Source: a virus
Strand: one strand, 5' to 3'
Virus record (IMG/VR): IMGVR_UViG_3300042691_036597
Location: 1-22,053 of that record
DNA length: 22,053 nucleotides
Shown here one piece after another: positions 14,996-22,053 of this stretch (within the stretch, counting starts at the first letter, position 1; every line of letters starts with the position of its first letter). The position numbers and the translations under genes are program-made. The notes beneath the pieces are model-generated. The model made no database searches. It was given only the letters and a program-made list of their open reading frames with translations, and had not been told where the DNA came from.

Positions 14996-17185
14996 ATGCC
15001 GAACGGCATGATCTCGAGCGTGTGCTGCTGCAGCGTGGACCCGCTCGTGTGCGAGGCCTGGGAGATCTGCAAGCTCGAGGGGCAGTCGACGTGCAATGTC
15101 ACCCCCACTGCTCAGCCGGTGATTCCGGGGTACGTGTCGATCGGAAGGCCGCTGGGACCCACGCTGTTCGACGGGCCGTTCTGGGTGGGATGGCACAACT
15201 CGGTCACCTCGACGAGGAATGCGAAGGTCCAGCTGCAGCTGAGCATCACGGCGTACAGGCGCGTGATCGTGCAGGACGACACGTCGCCTCCGGGATGCAC
15301 CACGTGTCCGGCACTGCCGCCGATCCCCGATGCCAAGCTGAACTGCACTCCATCGGCCGTGTCGGCGATCGCCGGATGCGGGCGAACCGAGTACATCGAC
15401 AACTTCAGCTACGAGCTCAACGGAACCTTCGACCTGATCGGAGGCGCGAAGAACCAGGTGATCTGCGGCTACGGCGAGTTCGACGAGGATCCGGGCGCGC
15501 CTCCGGGCCCGTGGCCCTTCGTGCTGACGGACGTGAACCGCACGGGCTTGACGCCGAACGATGCCTGGCAAGGCGGTGACAACCCGATATGGTGGCCCGC
15601 CGAGAACCGCAGGATCGTGCCGAGGTTCTTCGGGCAGGCGACCGTCACCTCGACGGCCGTGCCTTCGATGGAGTTCCCGCAGGTGGCGCCCTGCGGCACG
15701 ATCCAGCACATCAACAGATGCACCAACGTGACCGTGCAGTCCTTGAGGAGCGTCTGCGTGGATGCCCCGATCACCGTCGTGCCCGGGCACACCACGACGT
15801 TCACGCAGTCCGACATCGACCGGTGCACCTATGCCGGAGGCTGTCAGGGTTGCGGATTTCCGTTCGTCGGCTCGGGGGATCCGGCAGGTAGCGGCGTCCA
15901 GGCCAGCGAACTGCAGCCCCGCAACGGAGGGAGCCAGGCGGCATGGGGCGTCGACGTGTACGAGCTGGGGCTGCGGGACCTGATGAACACCATGTTCCCG
16001 ACGAACCATCCGTACATCGGGTCGCTCGACGAGGTGTGGACCGCGCAGACCGACCACGACCGCACCCGATTCCTCTACGGGATGCTGACCCGCTTGAGCG
16101 CCGATCAGGTGCTCAGGTTCCCCGACGGGCAGCAGAAGGTCGAGATCCACGACGTCGACTTCCAGGTCCGTGGACATTCGGTAGCCATGCACATCGAGCT
16201 CAGGATGACGCCGGTGGACTGGTGCGTGCACTCCGAGGACTGCGCCGGATTGTGCGTGCACTCGTGGTGCGAGAACGGGCCTGGAGCCATCGGGATCACC
16301 TTCTTTACGAATGGCAAGCTTGGACAGGGATTCTGTGGTGCCGATTTCAAGCCGGCAGGTGGAATCGCCCTCGGCTTAGAGGGCTATCAGATGCCTGCTT
16401 GCGCATTGATAACGTCCTGTGGGGCCAGCGCGACCACCAACTGCATGCAGTATCCGGTTCATACCACCTGCATCGGGCGCACCTGCGGTCTTTACGCCGA
16501 TGACTATGTCGGTGCAAAGCCCGTCGAGCGTCACCATCTTGGATGGAAGAGATATCGCAACAAGTACAACAATTCATGCTGCCTCAACGGGGGCTGCATC
16601 AGCCCGGGCGATGTGCCCTGCGCAGCCCGGGGATTCCAGATCGCCTCGGGAGGAGAACTTTGGCTGGACGATCCAAGCGGCTGCTATGGCCCGGACACCA
16701 ATTCGCAGGCTTGCGTGGACCCCGATGGCGACGGGGTGGTTGACTGCGATGTCGACTATGCGGGGCACCCATGGCCGAGCGACTGCCCGGGTGGTTACGG
16801 CAATCCAACCGCTGGATTCTGCTGCGGAGGTTGTCCTCCCGGAAGCATCGTCTTCTATCCACCCCCCTGTCAACGGGTCAGCATAGATCCCAACTTCCTC
16901 GGGTACTACGTGACCCTCGAACCTTCGGCGTGTCCCAACTACTTCCAGTGCGGAGGCTGCAACTTCGAGATCAATCCCGATTTCACCAATGGCGCATCTC
17001 CGTCTATCAACTACTGCAACTGCGCGTGCATCAGTTCAAGTATGGGCAGTTACCAGTTGTGGGTGGACTGGGATGTGACCTGGAGTTGCGGACCCATAGG
17101 TACTTGGCCTTTGTACTTTGGAACCACCTGCTACACTGGACCCATTACCCCGGACATGGTGGCAGGAAAGGCGGTGGTCTCGTGA
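14996..17185 (+). CDS. Cys-rich structural protein
   Basis: 729 aa with GGGAG at 14985-14989 before the ATG. It contains about 47 cysteines (over 6%), including a CCC cluster at residues 10-12 and many CxxC or CC pairs in the second half. Residues about 571-581 (DPDGDGVVDCD) form a DxDxDG calcium-binding loop like those of thrombospondin type-3 or EF-hand-like repeats. The first half (about 40-420) is beta-rich with Trp, Pro and Gly. I do not recognise the family. The richness in Cys suggests disulfide cross-linking outside the cell or metal binding, and the place between fibre-like genes and the nozzle-like gene suggests an external virion protein. Composition becomes somewhat less GC-rich in the last third. 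Confidence 0.75.
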   Translation: MPNGMISSVCCCSVDPLVCEAWEICKLEGQSTCNVTPTAQPVIPGYVSIGRPLGPTLFDGPFWVGWHNSVTSTRNAKVQLQLSITAYRRVIVQDDTSPPGCTTCPALPPIPDAKLNCTPSAVSAIAGCGRTEYIDNFSYELNGTFDLIGGAKNQVICGYGEFDEDPGAPPGPWPFVLTDVNRTGLTPNDAWQGGDNPIWWPAENRRIVPRFFGQATVTSTAVPSMEFPQVAPCGTIQHINRCTNVTVQSLRSVCVDAPITVVPGHTTTFTQSDIDRCTYAGGCQGCGFPFVGSGDPAGSGVQASELQPRNGGSQAAWGVDVYELGLRDLMNTMFPTNHPYIGSLDEVWTAQTDHDRTRFLYGMLTRLSADQVLRFPDGQQKVEIHDVDFQVRGHSVAMHIELRMTPVDWCVHSEDCAGLCVHSWCENGPGAIGITFFTNGKLGQGFCGADFKPAGGIALGLEGYQMPACALITSCGASATTNCMQYPVHTTCIGRTCGLYADDYVGAKPVERHHLGWKRYRNKYNNSCCLNGGCISPGDVPCAARGFQIASGGELWLDDPSGCYGPDTNSQACVDPDGDGVVDCDVDYAGHPWPSDCPGGYGNPTAGFCCGGCPPGSIVFYPPPCQRVSIDPNFLGYYVTLEPSACPNYFQCGGCNFEINPDFTNGASPSINYCNCACISSSMGSYQLWVDWDVTWSCGPIGTWPLYFGTTCYTGPITPDMVAGKAVVS
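15100..15110 (-). repeat. CAGTGGGGGTG motif copy 7
   Basis: Full 11-base form on minus; Thr-Pro-Thr near the N-terminus of the Cys-rich protein. Confidence 0.9.
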
Positions 17186-17604
17186 TCGATTGCAAGTATT
17201 GGAAGGATTGTGGAGTCAAGGGTGGGGGTTGCTGCACTGAGGGCTTGTACAGCGGACAGCCCTCGTTCGGCATCTGCATGTCCTGCTCGAACCGCACCCC
17301 CACTGGTCAAGAGGAGCCCATCGGGTTCCAGAAGATGGGGTTCGTGTCGAAGGCCGTCTCGTACGCCAAGGCCGAGATCTCGGCGCTGGTGTCCAGCATC
17401 CCGGACGAGGAGTTCCAGTTCCGCATGTCCCAGTGCAAGGCGTGTCCCCGGCTTGAGGCGGCGCCCGAACCGCAGGTGGGATGGTGCGGAGCCTGCGGTT
17501 GCGGCCGCGGGGTCCGGGCCGAACTGACGATCAAGGGGAAGATGCCGAAGGCGCACTGCCCGCTCAACAAGTGGGCCAAACCCCCCGATACTCCGAACGG
17601 GTGA
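17182..17604 (+). CDS. small Cys-cluster (zinc-ribbon-like) protein, GTG start
   Basis: 140 aa from GTG 17182, which overlaps the preceding TGA (GTGA). Two Cys groups are visible. The N-terminal one (residues 4-38) has the form C-x5-C-x6-CC-x13-C-x2-C. The C-terminal one (about 85-130) reads CKACP, then WCGACGCG, then HCPLNKW. The second group has the spacing of a small zinc-binding module (C-x2-C ... C-x2-C-G-C ... C-P-x-x-K-W) that recurs in short phage proteins. A helix lies between them (about 55-80). Zn binding is inference. It sits directly after the 47-Cys protein and may act with it, for example in folding or assembly. Confidence 0.72.
   Translation: MIDCKYWKDCGVKGGGCCTEGLYSGQPSFGICMSCSNRTPTGQEEPIGFQKMGFVSKAVSYAKAEISALVSSIPDEEFQFRMSQCKACPRLEAAPEPQVGWCGACGCGRGVRAELTIKGKMPKAHCPLNKWAKPPDTPNG
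17295..17305 (-). repeat. CAGTGGGGGTG motif copy 8
   Basis: Full 11-base form on minus; Thr-Pro-Thr-Gly in the linker between the two Cys groups of the 17182 gene. Confidence 0.9.
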
Positions 17605-17607
17605 CCC

Positions 17608-20600
17608 ATGCCTGAACTGAAGACCGACTGGTCGTATCCCGTCCTAGAGACCACCCTCGACAAGCGCCTTGAGCGGCCGGGGGTGCAGCGTGGCTACTCC
17701 AGCGAGATGACCGGCGTCGACGGCCGCAGCGAAGGCGGACTCAAGCCGTTCCCCGGGTTCAAGCTGGTGCACCGGATGACCCAGCTTCAGAACCAGGCGA
17801 ACCACGGCATCCTGTCGGTCGTGAAGGACTTCAAGCCGATCGACTTCAGGATCGGCTCCGAATACTACGGGTACGGCTTCGTGTACCGGGCGCAGCGCAC
17901 CAACAACGCCGCGCTGGCCGACGTCTTCATCGACTACTGGGACTCGGTCAATCAGGCCTGGACCTACTGCTACAAGATCATGAACGCCGTCAGCTCGACG
18001 GACCAGTTCGATGTGCAGGTGGCCGGCCGCTTCGTGTACTGCTTCGTCGCCGGCCGGAGCCCCGCGCTCTTCTACATCGCGGCCACGCGCACCAAGGAGT
18101 ACGCGGCCGAGGCCGACGCGCACCTGCTGTCCGTGTCTCCCACCGTCAACAACGGAACCGCAGCCACCCTTGAGCTGCTGGGTGGCGCCAATCCCCGGCA
18201 TGTGCTGTGGCGCTTCGACACGAGCGCCGAGGCTACCAAGACCGTCGAGACCGCCTTCCTCGAGTTCACGGTCTCCGGCACCCTCGTCTCGACCAGTGGG
18301 GGTGTGAACGTCACGGTCAATCCCGTCACCGATCCCGGGGCCAGCGGCGTCCTGTGGAACGAGACGGAGGTGACCTGGAACAACAGGACGACGGCGACAG
18401 CGTGGTCGACGGCCGGCGGCAGCTACAACGGACTGGTGGGGACCACCGTGAACGTGCCGAAGGGGTTCCTCGGCAAGGTGTCGGTGGACCTGAAGACGAT
18501 CGTGCAGGACTGCCTGAACTCGGTGCACCAGACGTTCACCTCGAAGGTCGACGTGATCGCGAGGAACAGCCTGTCGGAGCTGCTGTCGATCGTGGGCCGA
18601 GGCCAGACGAATCCGGCGATCCTGCCGAAGCTGACGGTGACGTACACCAACAAGGTGTTCCTGACGCCGACGGTTGTCGGGCTCTTGGGGACCGGCACGA
18701 TCCCGGGCCCGGGCAAGCAGCCGGTGCTCGCGAGCCCGGAGCGCGGCATCGCGGGCGGCAGCTACACGACGGTGGACACGGAGCGTCCGGCGACAGCGCA
18801 GGTGCTGCTGGAGCCGGAGAACCCGTACTCGAACGAGGACAACTTCCCGGATCCGCAGTCGGGCCTGTGCGCGGGCGACACCTTTCCGGCGGCCGGTGCC
18901 CCGTTCGTACCCGGCACCGCCCTCGTGCATTCGCCGACGGCCGGCGCCTGCTCAGCGACTCTCGATGGGATCACGGACGCGAACCTCGTGATCCAGCTGC
19001 TGACGCCCGCGAACCGGCAGACCTCGGTGAGCGTGACGCCGCGGCTCGACTGGACGGCGTTCTATGAGAACGGCGGAGCCCTGAGCGCCAACATGAAGTT
19101 CGACGTGTTCCTCGTGCAGGAGGACGTCGGAAACCTTGGGTCGAAGTGCGTGACCGCCGGAAGCCCACTGCCGTGGAACCAGTCGTACTTCGAGCCCGCG
19201 AGCCTGTGGCCCAGCGGCAAGATGCCGTACGGCAAGAAGTTCCTGTGGAAGGTCGTGGCCCGGCGCATCGACTGCGACGACTTCTACATCGAGAGCACCG
19301 TCGGCAGCTTCACCACCGAGAACAAGTACCAGGCCCGCAAGTTCGAGGCCGGCGACTACAGCTTCGGCTACCAGCTGGTGGACTCGAAGACCGGGCGGCA
19401 GAGCGCGCTCAGCAACATCGCGCAGGTGCGCAGCGAGGACTTCACCGTCACGAGGACGCAAGGTGGCAACGCGATCAGCGTGAAGCAGGACCAGTACATG
19501 GGCGTCGAGCTCGTGTACGACTCCGCCAAGTACGACCTGATGTACGTGTATCGCAGCGTCAAGATCCAGGACGCCGGCGGCACCATGATCGCCGGGCTCC
19601 TGTTCCTCGACCGCATCGTCAAGCTGTCGGACTACCTGACGTGCAAGAACGGCGCCGGCGTGTCGTACACGTTCAACACGCTCACCACGTCGAACAGGCA
19701 CGCGATGTACTTCTACGAGCTCGAGGACAAGCAGCTCGTCTACCAGAACCCGTACGTCGACCGCAGCGTGTTCGACGAGACCATGCCGTACGGGGGCGCC
19801 GCGCTCTTCTACCAGAGCACGATGCTGGTGTCGCGCATCGAGACCCCCACTGCATCGACGACCGAGGAGAGCCGCAACGTCGATCCGCACCGCGGTCTCG
19901 GCGAGATGCGCTGGTCCAGCCTGATGGAGATGAGCCCCGAGCTCTTCCCGCCGTTCAACCGGTACAACCCCACGATCCCGAGCAACGAGGTGATCTGCTT
20001 CGCGAGGATCGGCGCGAACGTCGCCGGCATCAGCCGCGACAAGGTGTACCACATCCGCAAGAGCGGGCCCTACGTCAAGGTGACGGAGATGCACGAGGGC
20101 TACGGCATCGTCAACCACAAGGCCGTGGACTCGGTGGGAAGCGCGGCCTACTACGTCAGCAGCCACGGCCTGAAGAGCGTGGACATGCAGGGCCAGCTTG
20201 ACGAGATTCGCAACCTGAACAGCGTGTTCGTCCGCGAGTGGCGCACCGACCTCACCTCGGTGCAGGTCGCGCACGACCCCTTCATGAACTGCCTGTTCGT
20301 GCACAACCCGGTGCAGGCCGAGTCGTACGTGCTCTGGTTCTCGACCGGCAAGACCACCAAGGTGGCCGACGCCAACTTCGATCTTGCGGCCCAGGGTCCG
20401 TGGCCGATCAATTTCACGACGAACCAGTACGGCAACGACCTGTGCCGCCGGGCGTTCTTCCTGCAGAACAACCAGGAGACCCGGGCCAGCGGCACCGGGT
20501 TCAACGTGTTCGCGGGTCCGGCCATCTACATCGTGGACGACGGCGCCACCAAGACGATCAGTGGGGGTACGACATCCTGGAACGGAGCCCGGCGCATCAC

Positions 20601-21330
20601 CACCCTCGACTTCGCCGGCGACTCCCGGTTCGTGGCCTCGGGGGCGGCGTCGAGCGGGGTGATCCCGATCTCGACGGGAACGGGCACGGTGGTGTCGACG
20701 GACGCATGGAAGTTCGCGTACGCCTACCTGGTGCACTCGACCACGATCCCCCAGCACATCGGCAAGAAGTTCAAGGTGATGTACAACACGGCGTCCAACG
20801 TGTACTACGACCCGCTGGTCGTCGGCGGCTGGGCGTCCACGGTCACGGCCGGCGACGTGTTCGTCGTGAGCCCGATCGTGTTCGAGTGGGCCGGGCATCC
20901 GCTGGCACTCACGACGGAGCAGGGCATGGTGTTCTCGAACGCCGACCTGTTCCGCATGAAGGTGATCAGCAGCGTCGGCGCCGCGTTCACCGACGTGTCG
21001 GGACCCCCCACCAGCGACTCCGTGACGGCGGCGACACCCCTTGACCGGTACACGGGCCTCGTGTACTCCGGGACGCTGGATGCGCCCGTGGCCACGGCCC
21101 AGACAAAGGACACGAATGGAAACCTGTACTCGTCTGTGGAGGACGATGAAGGCGTGGTGTACGCTGCCTTTGGATCTGATGCTTCCGACGGGAAGTACGG
21201 CGTCAAGGGGACGACCCTGACGCCCGGCATCCGCATTCTTTGCCCCGACCTGGATTTCCGATTGCTTGGCTGCATTGTCCGTGGGACCATCACTGCGGTG
21301 GAGCGCACGAACAACATTCGAGGTAGCTGA
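17608..21330 (+). CDS. tail nozzle-like protein with DNRLRE module
   Basis: 1240 aa, starting 3 nt after the preceding stop. Domains, approximate: 1-180 beta-propeller start (RRYY-like aromatic strands such as YYGYGFVYRAQ). Residues 185-350 form a DNRLRE/CBM96-type module, with ATLELLGG, VLWRFDTS, a segment VLWNETEVTWNNRT, and PKLTVTYTN near its end. Residues about 455-570 are Ig/FN3-like (TPRLDWTAFYENGG). Residues about 580-700 contain YSFGYQLVDSKTGRQSALSN. Residues about 720-1010 look like propeller blades (RIGANVAGISRDKVYHIR, GSAAYYVSSHGLKSVD). Nozzle proteins of short-tailed phages (T7 gp12-like) close the tail and are beta-propellers of 700-900 aa. This one is longer because of the inserted modules. 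The nozzle call is from fold impression and position; sugar binding by the DNRLRE module is inference. Confidence 0.68.
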   Translation: MPELKTDWSYPVLETTLDKRLERPGVQRGYSSEMTGVDGRSEGGLKPFPGFKLVHRMTQLQNQANHGILSVVKDFKPIDFRIGSEYYGYGFVYRAQRTNNAALADVFIDYWDSVNQAWTYCYKIMNAVSSTDQFDVQVAGRFVYCFVAGRSPALFYIAATRTKEYAAEADAHLLSVSPTVNNGTAATLELLGGANPRHVLWRFDTSAEATKTVETAFLEFTVSGTLVSTSGGVNVTVNPVTDPGASGVLWNETEVTWNNRTTATAWSTAGGSYNGLVGTTVNVPKGFLGKVSVDLKTIVQDCLNSVHQTFTSKVDVIARNSLSELLSIVGRGQTNPAILPKLTVTYTNKVFLTPTVVGLLGTGTIPGPGKQPVLASPERGIAGGSYTTVDTERPATAQVLLEPENPYSNEDNFPDPQSGLCAGDTFPAAGAPFVPGTALVHSPTAGACSATLDGITDANLVIQLLTPANRQTSVSVTPRLDWTAFYENGGALSANMKFDVFLVQEDVGNLGSKCVTAGSPLPWNQSYFEPASLWPSGKMPYGKKFLWKVVARRIDCDDFYIESTVGSFTTENKYQARKFEAGDYSFGYQLVDSKTGRQSALSNIAQVRSEDFTVTRTQGGNAISVKQDQYMGVELVYDSAKYDLMYVYRSVKIQDAGGTMIAGLLFLDRIVKLSDYLTCKNGAGVSYTFNTLTTSNRHAMYFYELEDKQLVYQNPYVDRSVFDETMPYGGAALFYQSTMLVSRIETPTASTTEESRNVDPHRGLGEMRWSSLMEMSPELFPPFNRYNPTIPSNEVICFARIGANVAGISRDKVYHIRKSGPYVKVTEMHEGYGIVNHKAVDSVGSAAYYVSSHGLKSVDMQGQLDEIRNLNSVFVREWRTDLTSVQVAHDPFMNCLFVHNPVQAESYVLWFSTGKTTKVADANFDLAAQGPWPINFTTNQYGNDLCRRAFFLQNNQETRASGTGFNVFAGPAIYIVDDGATKTISGGTTSWNGARRITTLDFAGDSRFVASGAASSGVIPISTGTGTVVSTDAWKFAYAYLVHSTTIPQHIGKKFKVMYNTASNVYYDPLVVGGWASTVTAGDVFVVSPIVFEWAGHPLALTTEQGMVFSNADLFRMKVISSVGAAFTDVSGPPTSDSVTAATPLDRYTGLVYSGTLDAPVATAQTKDTNGNLYSSVEDDEGVVYAAFGSDASDGKYGVKGTTLTPGIRILCPDLDFRLLGCIVRGTITAVERTNNIRGS
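18294..18304 (+). repeat. CAGTGGGGGTG motif copy 9
   Basis: Full 11-base form; Ser-Gly-Gly-Val in a loop of the DNRLRE-type module. Confidence 0.9.
19842..19852 (-). repeat. CAGTGGGGGTC motif copy 10
   Basis: Minus strand; core 10-mer intact, last base C. Thr-Pro-Thr in the nozzle-like protein. Confidence 0.88.
20559..20569 (+). repeat. CAGTGGGGGTA motif copy 11
   Basis: Plus strand; core intact, last base A. Ser-Gly-Gly-Thr in the nozzle-like protein. Confidence 0.88.
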
Positions 21331-22053
21331 TGAGCCAGTTCAACACCTACAACCAGAGCACGGATCCGCTGGGTTCGCTGATCACCCCCACTGGATCGAA
21401 GCCCGCCAAGCCCCGTCAGCCGGCGGGTCCCAAGTTCGGCACCATCAAGCCGATCGGGGGGCAGGCCCCGCAGGGAATGCCGACCACGGGGATGCCGCTG
21501 CCGTCGAGCCGTCCGGCCCCGGGCGCGATCCAGCAGGCGGCCGCACAGCCCAACGCGCACCTGCGCATGGGCGGATTCCCCAATGTCCCGATGACCCCGT
21601 TCGCCCCGGTCCCGCTCTTCTCGGTCAGTGGGGGTGCAACCGGGGCCGGACCCATGACCGTCCAGCAGCCGGCCATCTTCCCGGGTACGCCGGCGCCGGG
21701 TGGGCAGACGCTTGGGTTCCCGGCGGGCTACGCGGCGTGGGATCAGGCGCTGGCGAACGCGATCGGGTTCGACATGCGGAACCAGCAGGGCGCCATGAAC
21801 GAGCTGTACGGGCAGGTGGCCGGGCAGATCGGGCAGTACGAGCAGGCGCTTGGGCAGGGCCTTGGGACGCTGGAGCGAGTCGGGCAGGAGCAGCGGGGTG
21901 CGCTGCAGGGGATCGCCGGCGGCTTGGAGCAGAAGGGCCAGCAGGGCTACGAGGAGTTCAAGGCGTTCCGCGACCAGCAGATGCAGGCGGTCGGCGGAGA
22001 CATCTCGAAGGCAAACCAGCAGGCTGCGGCCGCGGTCCAGAACTACCGGGACG
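21330..22053 (+). CDS. Gly/Gln/Ala/Pro-rich virion protein, 3' end outside window
   Basis: ATG 21330 shares a base with the nozzle stop; the frame stays open to the window edge, giving at least 241 codons. The first ~150 residues are low-complexity Pro/Gly/Ala/Met. A helical, Gln/Gly/Ala-rich region follows (NAIGFDMRNQQGAMNELYGQ, GLGTLERVGQEQRGALQGI), probably a coiled coil. Short-tailed phages encode internal core or ejection proteins just after the nozzle, and these are helical and Gln/Ala-rich, so that is a reasonable guess. A coiled-coil fibre or tail-assembly protein is also possible. It carries two motif copies (21383 minus, 21626 plus). Confidence 0.75.
   Translation, partial: MSQFNTYNQSTDPLGSLITPTGSKPAKPRQPAGPKFGTIKPIGGQAPQGMPTTGMPLPSSRPAPGAIQQAAAQPNAHLRMGGFPNVPMTPFAPVPLFSVSGGATGAGPMTVQQPAIFPGTPAPGGQTLGFPAGYAAWDQALANAIGFDMRNQQGAMNELYGQVAGQIGQYEQALGQGLGTLERVGQEQRGALQGIAGGLEQKGQQGYEEFKAFRDQQMQAVGGDISKANQQAAAAVQNYRD
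21383..21393 (-). repeat. CAGTGGGGGTG motif copy 12
   Basis: Full 11-base form on minus; Thr-Pro-Thr-Gly near the N-terminus of the last gene. Flanked by GATC on both sides. Confidence 0.9.
21626..21636 (+). repeat. CAGTGGGGGTG motif copy 13
   Basis: Full 11-base form; Ser-Gly-Gly-Ala in the last gene, 243 bases from copy 12 and opposite to it. Confidence 0.9.

Noticed and set aside
17220-17229. GGGTGGGGGT and other near-matches (for example 10901, 16861, 21003)
   Set aside because: Two or more changes from the CAGTGGGGGT core; kept out of the count so that the enrichment rests on exact cores only.
1292-20898. Long minus-strand open frames (for example 1292-2449, 3910-5457, 6205-7881, 14783-16261, 18952-20898)
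   Set aside because: They lie opposite well-supported genes and encode Arg/His/Val/Leu/Gly-biased repeats typical of antisense frames in GC-rich DNA; no domains are visible.
3479-21636. Motif copies as phage promoters
   Set aside because: They occur in both orientations, mostly deep within genes that all run one way, and the flanks are not conserved beyond 11 bases.
1-22053. tRNA genes, CRISPR arrays, insertion sequences, att sites
   Set aside because: None could be seen; no regularly spaced direct repeats, transposase or cloverleaf-like sequence was recognised.

Overview
The window is a compact block of structural and DNA-packaging genes from a tailed double-stranded DNA bacteriophage (Caudoviricetes). 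All recognisable genes lie on the + strand. They are packed with gaps of a few bases or overlaps of the ATGA/GTGA/TTGA type, often have purine-rich Shine-Dalgarno sequences, and use GC-rich third codon positions. No integrase, repressor, replication gene, tRNA or CRISPR array is visible. The order is terminase large subunit, portal, scaffold, major capsid protein, adaptor, fibre/decoration genes, then a 1240-aa beta-rich nozzle-like protein. No tape measure, tube or sheath gene is seen, which suggests a short-tailed (podovirus-like) virion. The host cannot be named from this sequence; GC is roughly 60-65% by eye.

Layout. 1-1368: four small genes upstream of the terminase. One is cut by the window start, two overlap by 170 nt, and one is a ribbon-helix-helix-like protein. 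1340-3298: TerL. 3252-3755: an unrecognised ORF filling the space before the portal and running into it. 3604-5604: portal. 5605-6540: acidic coiled-coil scaffold with a possible nested start. 6556-8217: major capsid protein, followed by a hairpin terminator at 8239-8274. 8285-8836: unknown. 8840-9883: head-tail adaptor. 9880-11064: an unknown protein of clearly lower GC. 11074-14992: a series of fibre/decoration proteins (Mtd_N-like modules, a Gly-hinge Cys protein, a beta-propeller with a duplicated domain, a 50-aa triple-repeat protein). 14996-17185: a very Cys-rich 729-aa protein. 17182-17604: a small Cys-cluster protein. 17608-21330: nozzle-like protein carrying a DNRLRE-type module. 21330-end: a Gly/Gln/Ala-rich protein cut by the window end.

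The most striking signal is not a gene. The 10-mer CAGTGGGGGT, usually followed by G, occurs 13 times on the two strands (7 plus, 6 minus). About 0.08 copies would be expected for independent bases at 62% GC. The copies sit in at least eight different genes, alternate in orientation almost regularly, and in 11 of 13 cases use the same codon register (Ser-Gly-Gly on plus, Thr-Pro-Thr on minus). This points to selection on the DNA itself, as for Chi, DNA uptake sequences or primase sites. The function is unknown.
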